A stretch of DNA of 32,224 nt from positions 1-32,224 of the forward strand of contig JBCCFW010000084.1 of assembly GCA_039029535.1 (NCBI GenBank). The letters are read 5' to 3'. Made by a program: the position numbers and the translations under genes. Position 1 is the stretch's first letter; each line of letters opens with the position of its first letter. The notes under the pieces were generated by a model, which was given only the letters and a program-made list of their open reading frames with translations, ran no database searches and was not told the DNA's origin. This DNA is from JBCCFW01 sp039029535 (GTDB lineage Bacteria > Acidobacteriota > JBCCFW01). Positions 7,305 through 15,451 of the stretch are shown here, piece by piece.

Positions 7305-8527
7305 GTCTTGCCCTCTCGGCTCTTCAACGTCTCGTCGACCACGTCGAGGAGGCCCGCCGCGAGCCGGCGCTTCGACGCGCGCTCCAGCCGTCGCTCGTAG
7401 CCGTCGGGCCCGACGACCACCGCGGCGGCCTCATCGGCGTCGAAGGCCGATCGCTCGCCGCCAACGACGTTGGCGTAGAGAAGGTCGCAGCCCTTGCGCT
7501 CGAGCTTGGCACGACCGGCCGCCGCGAGCTCCGCGTCCTCGACCGTCTCGGCCGCGAAGCCGACCAAGCAAGCGGAGGTCTTCGCGGCCACCGACTCACC
7601 GAGGACGTCGCGGGTGCGACCGAGGGTCAGCACGAGCTCGTCGCGGTCCTCGCGTCGGATCTTCTGCTCGGCCACCTCCACCGGCGTGAAGTCGGCCACC
7701 GCCGCCGCGAAGAAGACGACGTCGGCCTCGGGCAGCTCGGTCGCCACCGCGTCGGCCATCTCGGCGGCCGTTCGCACGGAGACGACCCGCACGCCCGACG
7801 GCGGCGACGTGGTGGCCGGACCGCTGACGACGACGACCTCGGCTCCACGCGATCGCGCCTCGGCCGCCAGGGCCGCGCCCATCTTTCCGGAGCTGCGGTT
7901 GCCGATGAAGCGAACGGCGTCGAGGTCCTCGTGCGTGGGACCGCTGGTCACCAGCACGCGACGACCCGACCAGGCATCGGAGCAAGACAGCAGCTCGAGC
8001 CCGGCCGCGACGATGGTCTCGGGGTCGGCGAGCCGGCCCGGACCGACCTCGCCACACGCCAGCTCGCCCGACTCCGGCTGCACGACCGAGGCGCCACGCT
8101 CGACGAGCTTGGCGAGGTTCGCCTGCACGGCCGGGTGCGCCCACATCCGCTGGTTCATCGCCGGCGCGAGCAGCACCGGCGCGTCGTTGGCGAGGAAGTG
8201 ACTGGTGAGCCAGTCGTCGGCGATCCCGTTGGCCAGCTTGCCCAGGAGGTTGGCGGTCGCCGGCGCCACGACGAACAGCCCCGCCTCTCGCCCTTGCTCC
8301 ACGTGGTCCATCGCCGCGTCGTTGGGCGAGCCGAGACCGCCGACGGGGACGGTCGCGCCCGAGATCGCCTCGAAGGTCAGCGGACCGACGAAGCGCGCGG
8401 CGTTCTGGGTGAGCGTGCAGCGCACCTCGTGACCGGCTCGCTGGAAGCCGCGCAGCACCTCGACGGCCTTGTAGGCGGCGATGCCGCCACCGACGCCGAG
8501 CTGCACGAGGCGGGCGGTGGCGCTCAC
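7301..8527 (-). CDS. coaBC: Bifunctional phosphopantothenoylcysteine decarboxylase/phosphopantothenate-cysteine ligase
   Basis: It catalyses two steps of coenzyme A synthesis: ligation of cysteine to 4'-phosphopantothenate, then FMN-dependent decarboxylation. The N-terminal flavoprotein half has the catalytic His in AAMDHVEQG (residue 75), APATANLLGKLANGIADDW, the PAMN motif (122-125) and the substrate-binding Cys in SGELACGEVGPGR (158). The C-terminal ligase half has VLVTSGPTHEDLDAVRF, NRSSGKMG, AAAVADFTP, the Lys of AEQKIRRE (about 287) and VGFAAET. Length 408 matches the family. The GTG start at 8527 overlaps the gmk stop codon (GTGA). In many bacteria rpoZ lies between gmk and coaBC; it is absent here. 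Assignment is secure. Confidence 0.97.
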   Translation of the reverse strand: MSATARLVQLGVGGGIAAYKAVEVLRGFQRAGHEVRCTLTQNAARFVGPLTFEAISGATVPVGGLGSPNDAAMDHVEQGREAGLFVVAPATANLLGKLANGIADDWLTSHFLANDAPVLLAPAMNQRMWAHPAVQANLAKLVERGASVVQPESGELACGEVGPGRLADPETIVAAGLELLSCSDAWSGRRVLVTSGPTHEDLDAVRFIGNRSSGKMGAALAAEARSRGAEVVVVSGPATTSPPSGVRVVSVRTAAEMADAVATELPEADVVFFAAAVADFTPVEVAEQKIRREDRDELVLTLGRTRDVLGESVAAKTSACLVGFAAETVEDAELAAAGRAKLERKGCDLLYANVVGGERSAFDADEAAAVVVGPDGYERRLERASKRRLAAGLLDVVDETLKSREGKT

Positions 8528-9147
8528 GTCTCGTCTCGGAAGGAGGCGAGGACGGAGTGCAGTCGCTCTTCTTGGGCCTCGCGGGTGGAGCGTCGGGCGA
8601 GGACGATCGCCTGCATGGCCCGGGCCGCCGTCTCGACGTCGTCGTTGACGACGAGGTCGTCGAAGCGAGTGGCCTCTTCCATCTCGGAGCGCGCCGCCTG
8701 CAGGCGGCGGAGGACGACCTCCTCGGTCTCCGTGCCCCGCCCCCGCAGCCGTCGCTCGAGCTCCTCGCGAGAGGGCGGAAGCAGGAAGACGAAGCGCGCC
8801 GGGAAGCCGGTCTCGCGGACCTGGGCCGCTCCCTGCACGTCGATGTCGAGCAGGACGTCGAGCCCGTCGGTGAGCCGGTCCTCGGTCTCGGTCCGCAGCG
8901 TTCCGTAGAGCCGGCCGTGGACCTCCGCGTGCTCCAGGAACTCCGAGGCGGCGATGCGCTGCTCGAAGCTCGCGCGGTCGAGGAAGTGATAGTCGACGCC
9001 GTCTCGCTCGCCCTCGCGGGGCTCTCGCGTGGTGGCCGAGACCGAGAAGCAGAGCTCCGGCTGCAGCTCGCGCAAGCGCGAGAGCACCGTCGTCTTCCCG
9101 GCTCCCGAGGGAGCCGTCACGACGAGGAGACTGCCCTTGGTCCTCAC
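8524..9147 (-). CDS. gmk: Guanylate kinase
   Basis: It phosphorylates GMP to GDP with ATP. The 207-residue reading from GTG at 9147 has the usual length. An upstream extension of this frame lies antisense-free inside yicC but is a shadow. Motifs: P-loop TAPSGAGKTT (11-20), SATTREPREGE and YHFLDRASF for GMP binding, FLEHAEVHGRLYGT, LLDIDVQGAAQV, the lid region RRLRGRGTETEEVV, and the C-terminal DLVVNDDVETA. The start follows a GGAG and lies 4 bp after the yicC stop (9152). It is in the classical yicC-gmk-coaBC order, so co-expression is expected. Confidence 0.96.
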   Translation of the reverse strand: MRTKGSLLVVTAPSGAGKTTVLSRLRELQPELCFSVSATTREPREGERDGVDYHFLDRASFEQRIAASEFLEHAEVHGRLYGTLRTETEDRLTDGLDVLLDIDVQGAAQVRETGFPARFVFLLPPSREELERRLRGRGTETEEVVLRRLQAARSEMEEATRFDDLVVNDDVETAARAMQAIVLARRSTREAQEERLHSVLASFRDET

Positions 9148-9151
9148 GCCC

Positions 9152-10039
9152 TCACTCCACGTTGGCGACCTGCTCACGCAGGCGTTCGAGCTCGCTCTTG
9201 ATGGTGATGACGCTCTCGGCGAGGTCGGAGTCCCGACACTTCGAGCCCATGGCGTGCGCCTCACGCAGCGATTCCTGGAGCGTGAAGTCGATCGTCTTGC
9301 CGGCCGGGCCATCGCCGGCGAGCAGGGTCTCGATCCTCTCCAGGTGCGCGGTGAGCCGACACAACTCTTCGGCGATGTCGGCGCGCTCCGCCAGCAAGGC
9401 CGCTTCCTGCATGACCCGCGCTTCGTCCAGCGGCAGCTCGCCGAGCAGCTCCTTCAGGCGTTCCGACAGCTTGGCATGACGGGCCTCGCGCAAGGTCGCA
9501 GCGGCGGCCTGAAGACGCTCGAGCTGCGTGCGCACCGAGGCGATCCTCTCGCCGAACTCAGTGGCGAGGACCTCGCCCTCGAGCCGACGCGCTTCGACCA
9601 GCGCGCCCAGCGCTCCGTCCAGCGCTTCGCTCACGACCTCGTCGGCGCCGGGAGCCGGCTCGGACTCGGTGTCGTCGAGCTCGATGAGCCGACCCCAGGG
9701 CATCCACGACAGGTGATCGACGGTGATCTCACCCGACACGCCGAGGTGGTCGACGAGCTCGCGCACCGACGCGAGGTAGGCCGTCGCCAGCTCGCGGTCG
9801 ACGCGGAGCTTGGGCGGCTCGCTGCTCTCCGACGTCAGGGAGACGTGCACCTCGCACTTGCCCCGTGAGAGACGCGCCTGCACCTGCTTGCGCACCGCCG
9901 CTCCGAGGGCCGCCGGCAAGGGCGTCCCACGCAGGTCGACGTCGAGGTGGCGGTGGTTGACGCTCCGGACCTCGACCCGGGCGCTCCACCCCTGGGAGGA
10001 GGCCTCAGCCTGTCCGTGGCCGGTCATTCCGTGGATCAC
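9152..10039 (-). CDS. yicC: YicC/YloC family endoribonuclease
   Basis: A 295-residue member of the YicC/YloC RNase family. Diagnostic ends are visible: the N-terminal MIHGMTGHG and RSVNHRHLDVDLRG, and the C-terminal GKTIDFTLQESLREAHAMGSK followed by IKSELERLREQVANVE. The conserved C-terminal domain (DUF1732) carries the His/Glu residues believed to bind the metal. E. coli YicC cleaves structured RNA and helps degrade small RNAs. The start is GTG at 10039. There is no good Shine-Dalgarno, but a TAAACT box lies 6 bp upstream (10046-10051), compatible with an additional leaderless start. The DUF2520 gene ends 24 bp upstream, so it may also be read from that gene. The assignment is secure. Confidence 0.95.
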   Translation of the reverse strand: MIHGMTGHGQAEASSQGWSARVEVRSVNHRHLDVDLRGTPLPAALGAAVRKQVQARLSRGKCEVHVSLTSESSEPPKLRVDRELATAYLASVRELVDHLGVSGEITVDHLSWMPWGRLIELDDTESEPAPGADEVVSEALDGALGALVEARRLEGEVLATEFGERIASVRTQLERLQAAAATLREARHAKLSERLKELLGELPLDEARVMQEAALLAERADIAEELCRLTAHLERIETLLAGDGPAGKTIDFTLQESLREAHAMGSKCRDSDLAESVITIKSELERLREQVANVE

Positions 10040-10045
10040 GGCCGG

Positions 10046-10051
10046 AGTTTA
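10046..10051 (-). promoter_or_regulatory. Possible -10 box directly before yicC
   Basis: TAAACT on the minus strand ends 6 bp before the GTG of yicC, so transcription from it would give an almost leaderless message. I see no matching -35 box at normal spacing, so support is weak. Confidence 0.25.
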
Positions 10052-10063
10052 CAGGGCGGGACT

Positions 10064-10981
10064 TCAAACCGAGCCGTCGACGCCATCGCCCCCGTCGACG
10101 CACTCCTCGGTGAGGGTCGCGAGCTCCCGTCGCAGCAGCTCGTCGAGCTCGTCGTGCCGCTCCGGTGCCCGCCCCTCGCGCCGCAAGGCGTCGAGCGCGA
10201 GGAGCTGCAGGTCGAGGTAGGCGCGGAGCAGGCGCAGTCGTCTGGACGAACGCAGGGCCGTCACGTGCGCCGTGAGCGTGTCGACGTCCCCGCGAGCCAG
10301 CGGACCGGTGAGCGCGGCGTAGGGCTCGGTCGCGGCCGCACCGCTGACGCTGCGGGTCGCCAGCGGCGACAGGAGCTCGGCGCCGTCCTCGATCGCCACC
10401 TCTTCCAGCAGCTCCGACGACAGCCCGAGCAGTACCGTCGCCAGGTTGCCTGCCAAGCACGAGGCCAGGTGGTAGAGCGCCTTCCCCCCACCACCGAGGC
10501 GCTGCAGACGGCCGCCCAGGTCGTCGACCATCCGGGTCACGAGAGGGAGCGCCGCCGGGTCACCCTCGTAGGTGAAGGGCGTCGCCGACGGGATCTCGGC
10601 GGCCCCACCGGTCACGCGGGGCAGGCTCATGATCGGATGGAGCGACCCCGTCGTCGCGCCGGCGGCCGCGAGCTCACTCAGCAGGTCGGCGCCCCGCGAG
10701 CCCGAGCAGTGCAGGACGCAGCGCCCGGTCCAGGAGCCGACGGGGACGAGGGACGCGATCACCGTGGCGAGGGCGTCGTCGGGCACCGTGAGCAGGAGCG
10801 GGTCGGCTCCCGCGACGGCGGCGGCGAGGTCACCGGAGTGGCCCGCGACCTCCACGGAGCACTCCGCCGCGGCGGCCGCGGTGGCGTCGGCGTCACGTCC
10901 GACCAGGCCGACCCGCCACCCGGACGCAGCGAGGCCCCGGGCCAACGCGCGACCCAGGGCCCCGGGACCGACGATCGTCAC
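10064..10981 (-). CDS. Rossmann-like and DUF2520 domain protein
   Basis: It resembles NAD(P)-binding proteins of the prephenate/6-phosphogluconate dehydrogenase type. The dinucleotide-binding motif GPGALGRALARGL is at the extreme N-terminus (VTIVGPGALG), so the GTG start at 10981 fits the fold. The middle shows VLHCSGSRGADLLS and GSLHPIMSLPRV, typical of the DUF2520 family, and the C-terminal half is helical (ALYHLASCLAGNLATVLLGLS). The substrate is unknown. In many bacteria this family lies beside panC or folate/pantothenate genes, so the presence of coaBC in the same operon is suggestive but no more. It is 24 bp upstream of yicC and 32 bp downstream of the coiled-coil gene. Confidence 0.88.
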   Translation of the reverse strand: MTIVGPGALGRALARGLAASGWRVGLVGRDADATAAAAAECSVEVAGHSGDLAAAVAGADPLLLTVPDDALATVIASLVPVGSWTGRCVLHCSGSRGADLLSELAAAGATTGSLHPIMSLPRVTGGAAEIPSATPFTYEGDPAALPLVTRMVDDLGGRLQRLGGGGKALYHLASCLAGNLATVLLGLSSELLEEVAIEDGAELLSPLATRSVSGAAATEPYAALTGPLARGDVDTLTAHVTALRSSRRLRLLRAYLDLQLLALDALRREGRAPERHDELDELLRRELATLTEECVDGGDGVDGSV

Positions 10982-11013
10982 CGACCGGTCGGTCCCCTCA
11001 GGAGCGTTGGAGC

Positions 11014-12108
11014 TCAGCGGTCGTAGGCCCGCGCGAGCTTCCGCTCCAGCTTCTCGATGCGGTACTCGAGCTCGCCGATCCGCTCGTCGACGATCTCGCG
11101 GTCCTGGCTGGAGCCGGCCGGGAGGTTGGCCTGCTGGTCGCGGTAGTGCGAGAGGCGGGCCCGGTACTCCTCGATCTGACGCTCGATCTTGGCGGTGCGC
11201 GAGGTCGGGACCTCTCGCTCGCGGACGTCCTCACGACGACGGCGGGAGCGACGCGGCGACTCGTCCCAGTCGGAGGAATCGTCGGCCTGGACCCGGCTCC
11301 TGCCGGACTGCAGGCGGTCACGGTTCTGCTGGAGCTTGCGGATGCGCTCCATGGTGGAGTCGATCTCGCGGTCGAGGTCGTCGACGCTCTCCTCGCCGGC
11401 GGTCAGGCTGCGGAGGTAGGCCTGCTCACGCGCGAGCTCGGAGTCGATGCGCTCGATGTCGGCGAGGTCGGCGGCGCTGGGGCCGGTCCACTCGTCCTCG
11501 ACCGGGCCGTCGTCGCGGCGGGAGTCACGACGCGCTTCCTCGTAGGCGCGTTCGGCCTCACGGGCGAAGCGGTCGCGCGACTCCTCACGCTCGGTGGCAC
11601 GGGCACGGCCCGGCGCATCGCCGAAGGAGCTGCGGTCGGAGCGCGGCCAGGGGGTCTTGGTCGCCGGCGCGCGGCGGGCACCCGGGCTGTCGCTGAAGGA
11701 CTTGCGCGGACCCTGACGCTCGTTGTCCTTGAGGAGGCGGTAGTCCGGCGTCTCCGGATCGGCGTCGGTCACGCCCTTCACCGCCAGGGGCTGGGAGACG
11801 ATGAGGCGATGGTCTTCGGGACTGGCGACGGGCAGCGCCCGCGCCTGCCGCGCGACTTCCCACGGGCTCGCGCCGAGCTCGAGGGCCTGGTTGAACTCGT
11901 TGGTCTTGACGATGTTGACGTCCTGCACCCGGAGGCTGACCGGCGTCTCGTCGAGGGTGAAGTACACCATCGTGCCGCGGACCTCGGGGAGGGTCGGCAC
12001 CTCGTAGACCTGGTTGTCCCAGGTGACGACGACGTAGGCACTCGCCGGCGTCGCGACGAGAGCGAGGCCGAGGATGAGGCTCGTGACCTTGAAGGATTCC
12101 CGACTCAT
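11014..12108 (-). CDS. Secreted coiled-coil protein of unknown function
   Basis: A 364-residue exported protein. The ATG at 12108 has AGGAG seven bases upstream, and opens a clean Sec signal peptide (MSRESFKVTSLILGLALVA, cleavage after ATPASA). A small beta-rich domain follows (about 25-105: YVVVTWDNQVYEVPTLPEVRG, MVYFTLDETPVSLRVQDVNIV). A low-complexity Arg/Asp/Ser linker comes next (about 150-240). The last about 130 residues are strongly heptad-like coiled coil (LADIERIDSELAREQAYL, ERIRKLQQNRDRL, IGELEYRIEKLERKLARAYDR). It may be a periplasmic structural or scaffold protein. A longer in-frame start at 12225 lacks a signal peptide at its N-terminus and lies upstream of the predicted promoter, so I reject it. 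Confidence 0.85.
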   Translation of the reverse strand: MSRESFKVTSLILGLALVATPASAYVVVTWDNQVYEVPTLPEVRGTMVYFTLDETPVSLRVQDVNIVKTNEFNQALELGASPWEVARQARALPVASPEDHRLIVSQPLAVKGVTDADPETPDYRLLKDNERQGPRKSFSDSPGARRAPATKTPWPRSDRSSFGDAPGRARATEREESRDRFAREAERAYEEARRDSRRDDGPVEDEWTGPSAADLADIERIDSELAREQAYLRSLTAGEESVDDLDREIDSTMERIRKLQQNRDRLQSGRSRVQADDSSDWDESPRRSRRRREDVREREVPTSRTAKIERQIEEYRARLSHYRDQQANLPAGSSQDREIVDERIGELEYRIEKLERKLARAYDR

Positions 12109-12184
12109 CACGCTACTCCTGGGCGGGCCGCCCCCAAGCAAGCTCCGCCACGACGGGTCTCCGAGGACCGGTCCCGCCTTGGCG

Positions 12185-12213
12185 AGGCTAGCAAGCGGGG
12201 TGCGTAAGGTCAA
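12185..12213 (-). promoter_or_regulatory. Sigma70-type promoter of the coiled-coil gene
   Basis: On the minus strand TTGACC (12213-12208) and TAGCCT (12190-12185) are separated by exactly 17 bp. Predicted start of transcription is near 12178, giving a leader of about 70 nt. The same arrangement with TAACCT precedes the large VWA/FN3 gene at the right edge. Confidence 0.7.
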
Positions 12214-12522
12214 TGTCACGAGCAACTTGGTCGGGGGTCGACCTCGCGGATTGTTCCGTCAATTCGCGCTGCGCTCCAAGCTCTCCTCACGTCCTTCGAG
12301 GCCGCTTCGACGGCTACCCGAAACGACCCTGGACTCGACGCTGACGAGAACGTTGCGTTCCCTTCCAGGAGCTCGTCCCGCCAGGATTCGCCCGACTGGT
12401 GCGCCAGATCGCTGGCCGACGAGGGAGTCGTAGCCGGGCGCCTACGGCGACCGAGGAGGTCTGCGAGATGGCGTGCCAGGCGGGATGAAGCCGCAAGGAG
12501 GAGCTCCTGGACGGGAACGCGT

Positions 12523-12528
12523 TATCCT
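12523..12528 (+). promoter_or_regulatory. Possible -10 box giving a leaderless YchF-like mRNA
   Basis: TATCCT ends 8 bp before the ATG at 12537, so transcription would begin at or next to the start codon. A good AGGAGG near 12497 is too far (about 30 bp) to act on this ATG. No clear -35 box is seen. Confidence 0.35.
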
Positions 12529-12536
12529 CCGCGGTC

Positions 12537-13619
12537 ATGAAAGTCGGCATCCTCGGTTTCCCAGGCAGTGGCAAGACCACCGTCTTCAACGCGCTCACTT
12601 CTTCCGACCAGCCCGTCGGCCCGGCCGCCGGCCGCGGCAAGTCGCGGATCGGCATCGCCGACGTGCGCGACGACCGCCTGCCCGTGCTGGCTGAGATGTG
12701 GAATCCGAAGAAGATCACCACGGCCACCGTCGAGTACGTCGACGTGCCCGGCGTCGCCCCCGGCACCTCCGGTCTCTCGGGCTACCTCGCCGAGTTCAAG
12801 GCCCTCGATGCCATCCTCCACGTCATCCGCGGCTTCGAGGACGAGAGCCTCCCCCACGTCTTCGACGGCATCGACGCGGCGCGCGACGCCGAGGCGATGG
12901 AGGCCGAGCTCCTCCTCTCGGACCTGGCCCTGGTCGAGTCGCGCCTCGAGAAGATCGCCTTCGACCTGAGCAAGAAGAAGGATGAGGCACTCCAGGCCGA
13001 GGCCGCCGTCCTCGAGCAGTTCAAGCCGGTGCTCGAGGAAGAGAAGCCCCTGCGGAGCCGAAGCTGGCCCGAGAACGATCTCGCCAAGGTGCGCGGCCTG
13101 GCGCTGCTCACCCTCAAGCCGCTGCTCCACGTCCTCAACCGCGGCGAGGAAGAAGCGGGAGACGGGGTCCCCGAGCTGCCCGAGGGCCTGGCTGCCCTCA
13201 ACGAGCTCGAGGCCACCGGCGTGACCCAGCTCTTCGGAAAGATCGAGGCCGAGATCGCCCTCCTCGCCGAGGAGGACGCGACCGCCTTCCTCGAGGACCT
13301 CGGCCTGAGCGAGCGCACCGCCGACCGCGTGGCCGCCGCCTCCTACGCGCTGCTCGACCTCATCTCCTTCCTCACCGCCGGTGAGCAGGAGGTCCGTGCC
13401 TGGCCGATCCGACGGGGCACCGTGGCCCGCGGGGCCGCCGGCCGGATCCACTCCGACATCGAGCGTGGCTTCATCCGTGCCGAGCTCGTCGGCTACGACG
13501 ACCTGGTCGCCGCCGGCTCCTGGGCCGCCGCCCGCGACACCGGGACGCTGCGGCTCGAGGGCAAGGACTACGTCGTGAAGGACGGTGACGTGATCCTCTT
13601 CCGCTTCAACGTCGGATGA
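12537..13619 (+). CDS. YchF-like (DUF933/TGS) P-loop NTPase
   Basis: An OBG-family P-loop NTPase, 360 residues, close to the 363 of E. coli YchF. It has the Walker A motif GFPGSGKTTVFNALT at residues 7-21, the Walker B/G3-like DVPGVAPG near 70, a helical hairpin insertion (LVESRLEKIAFDLSKKKDEALQ), and a C-terminal TGS/DUF933 domain (about 275-359: GEQEVRAWPIRRGTVARGAAGRIHSDIERGF). Differences from universal YchF are visible: GSGKT in place of NVGKS, and no clear NxxE G4 motif that sets ATP preference. It therefore looks like the divergent DUF933 branch rather than the universal protein. YchF itself binds ribosomes and ATP; the role of this branch is unclear. Its TGA overlaps the next ATG. Confidence 0.88.
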   Translation: MKVGILGFPGSGKTTVFNALTSSDQPVGPAAGRGKSRIGIADVRDDRLPVLAEMWNPKKITTATVEYVDVPGVAPGTSGLSGYLAEFKALDAILHVIRGFEDESLPHVFDGIDAARDAEAMEAELLLSDLALVESRLEKIAFDLSKKKDEALQAEAAVLEQFKPVLEEEKPLRSRSWPENDLAKVRGLALLTLKPLLHVLNRGEEEAGDGVPELPEGLAALNELEATGVTQLFGKIEAEIALLAEEDATAFLEDLGLSERTADRVAAASYALLDLISFLTAGEQEVRAWPIRRGTVARGAAGRIHSDIERGFIRAELVGYDDLVAAGSWAAARDTGTLRLEGKDYVVKDGDVILFRFNVG

Positions 13620-15448
13620 GGTCCCTGCTCGATCGGCAGGAGCTTCGACTCCCCGCGGCGATCCTCTTCATCGCCTCGGTGGCCCTGTTCTGGTCGTCCC
13701 GCAACCACGACTTCGTCTACGACGACACCGACATCATCGCCGAGAACCCGCTGGTCCTCGGCGAGCAGCCGGTGGAGCAGGTCTTTCGCACGCCCTACTG
13801 GGGTCCTCACGACAACCGAGCGCATCTCTACCGCCCGCTGACCATCCTCGCCTTCCGGGCCGAGCGCGCGGTCTTCGGCGAGGGACCGGGGCCGGTCCAC
13901 CTCGTCAACATCCTGCTCAACGGGCTGCTCTCGGTCCTCACCTTCGTCTTCGTGCTCCGTCTCGGCGTGCGGATGGAGGTGGCCGCCCTCACCGGCCTGC
14001 TCATGGGCATCCACCCGCTCCACGTCGAGGTCGTCGGGAACGGCGTGGGTCAAGCCGAGCTGTTCGCGTCCGTGCTCGCCCTGCTCGCCGGCCTCGTTCA
14101 CCTCGAGTGGCTGCGAGGCGAGCTCGGCCGGGACCTGGCCGATCACGACGCGCCCATCACTCCTGGAGTCGGCGCGCTCTCCCACCGGATCGTCTCGATC
14201 GCGCTGTATGGCCTGGCGATGGGCTTCAAGGAGTCGGCGGTCGTGCTGCCCGGGCTCCTCTTCCTCATCGAGTGGATCCTCGTCCATCGCCTCGATCCGA
14301 TGGCGGCCTTGCGGCGCGCGAACCGCTACCTGGCCTACGCCCTCGCCCTGCTGCCCTTCTTGCTCCTGCGCTTCGCGGTCGTCGGTGGGACCGGTCCGGG
14401 CATGCAGGAGGTGATGGGCGACACCAGCCGCTTCCAGCAAGTCCTTCACGGCAGCGAGATCCTCCTGCGCGTGCTGGTTCAGCTTCTCGTGCCCCGCACG
14501 ATCTGCGCCGATTACACGGACTATCGCCAACCCATCGCTCCGAGCCTCGCCGACCCGGTCGTGCTGCTCTCGCTGATCGCCTGGCCACTGCTCATCGTGG
14601 GCGCGACGCTCCTCGCCCGGCGCGGACGGCCGTGGTTCCTCGTCGGCCTGAGCTGGTACCTGCTCGCCATGCTGCCGGTGAGCCACCTCCTCTTCCCCAT
14701 CGGCACCGTCCGCGCCGACCGGCTCGCCTTCACTCCCTCGCTCGGCATCCTGCTCGCCCTCGCCTTCGGCCTCGACTGGCTCCGCGAGCGGGACTCCCGG
14801 ATGGCCTCGGGGCTGACCCTGCTCTTCGTGGCGGGCTTCGCCTTGCGAACGGTGATCGCGCTGCCCGCCTGGGAAAACCGGGAGTCGCTGTGGACCTCGG
14901 TCATCAAGGTGAACCCGGGCTCACCGACCGCCTGGCTCAACATCGGCGAGACGCACCGCGAGCGCGGCGAGCTCACGCGGGCCGAGGCCTGCTATCGCAA
15001 GGCCCTCGAGCTGCGCCAGGGTCTCGGCAGCTCGTTCCCCGAGGCGCAGACCAAGCTCGCCAGCCTCCTGGCCGAGCGGGGCGACACCGAGTCGGGTGAG
15101 CAGGTCTACCGGGAAGCCCTGGAGTCGACGCCCGAGCACTTCGTCGCCCTGCTCAACCTCGGCGAGATGCTGCTGAAGGACCCGGAGACCCGCGAGGAGG
15201 CCATCGCGACGCTCGAGCGCGCCGCAGCGGTCTCTCCGACCGACTTCCGGCCTCACGCCAACCTGTCCGAGTGTTACCGACTGCTCGGACGTCCCGCCGA
15301 GGGCCTGGCCGCCATCGACCAGGCGATCGCTCTCGAGCCCGAGCTGCCCGACCTCCGCTTCGTCCGGGCCGAGTTCCTCGACCGGCTGGGCCGTCGCGAC
15401 GAGGCCACCGCCGCTCGCAACGAGGCCAATGCGATGCGCGGCCGCTGA
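13616..15448 (+). CDS. TMTC-like TPR membrane protein, putative O-glycosyltransferase
   Basis: A 610-residue protein with about ten membrane segments (residues about 10-420) and a C-terminal domain of tetratricopeptide repeats (about 425-605: AWLNIGETHRERGELTRAEACYRKALEL and similar). The first loop has the acidic pair FVYDDTDIIAEN (residues 36-37) and the YRPLTILAF motif (72-80), and later IHPLHVEVVGNG. This set matches the TMTC/DUF1736 group. Eukaryotic TMTC proteins are O-mannosyltransferases of the GT-C fold using dolichyl-phosphate sugars. A bacterial homologue would be expected to use undecaprenyl-phosphate sugars on exported proteins; that is inference. Its ATG overlaps the preceding stop codon (ATGA), so it is translationally coupled to the YchF-like gene. 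It converges on the lipoprotein cytochrome gene with 3 bp between them. Confidence 0.85.
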   Translation: MRSLLDRQELRLPAAILFIASVALFWSSRNHDFVYDDTDIIAENPLVLGEQPVEQVFRTPYWGPHDNRAHLYRPLTILAFRAERAVFGEGPGPVHLVNILLNGLLSVLTFVFVLRLGVRMEVAALTGLLMGIHPLHVEVVGNGVGQAELFASVLALLAGLVHLEWLRGELGRDLADHDAPITPGVGALSHRIVSIALYGLAMGFKESAVVLPGLLFLIEWILVHRLDPMAALRRANRYLAYALALLPFLLLRFAVVGGTGPGMQEVMGDTSRFQQVLHGSEILLRVLVQLLVPRTICADYTDYRQPIAPSLADPVVLLSLIAWPLLIVGATLLARRGRPWFLVGLSWYLLAMLPVSHLLFPIGTVRADRLAFTPSLGILLALAFGLDWLRERDSRMASGLTLLFVAGFALRTVIALPAWENRESLWTSVIKVNPGSPTAWLNIGETHRERGELTRAEACYRKALELRQGLGSSFPEAQTKLASLLAERGDTESGEQVYREALESTPEHFVALLNLGEMLLKDPETREEAIATLERAAAVSPTDFRPHANLSECYRLLGRPAEGLAAIDQAIALEPELPDLRFVRAEFLDRLGRRDEATAARNEANAMRGR

Positions 15449-15451
15449 GCG

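Larger units (their letters stand above)
12109..12536. other. 428-bp divergent intergenic region
   Basis: It separates the minus-strand coiled-coil gene from the plus-strand YchF-like gene. It holds a strong sigma70-like promoter for the former (12185-12213), an AGGAG ribosome site (about 12116-12120) and a TATCCT box close to the ATG of the latter. The central part (about 12240-12480) shows no coding frame of good quality and no RNA gene that I recognise. Confidence 0.6.
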
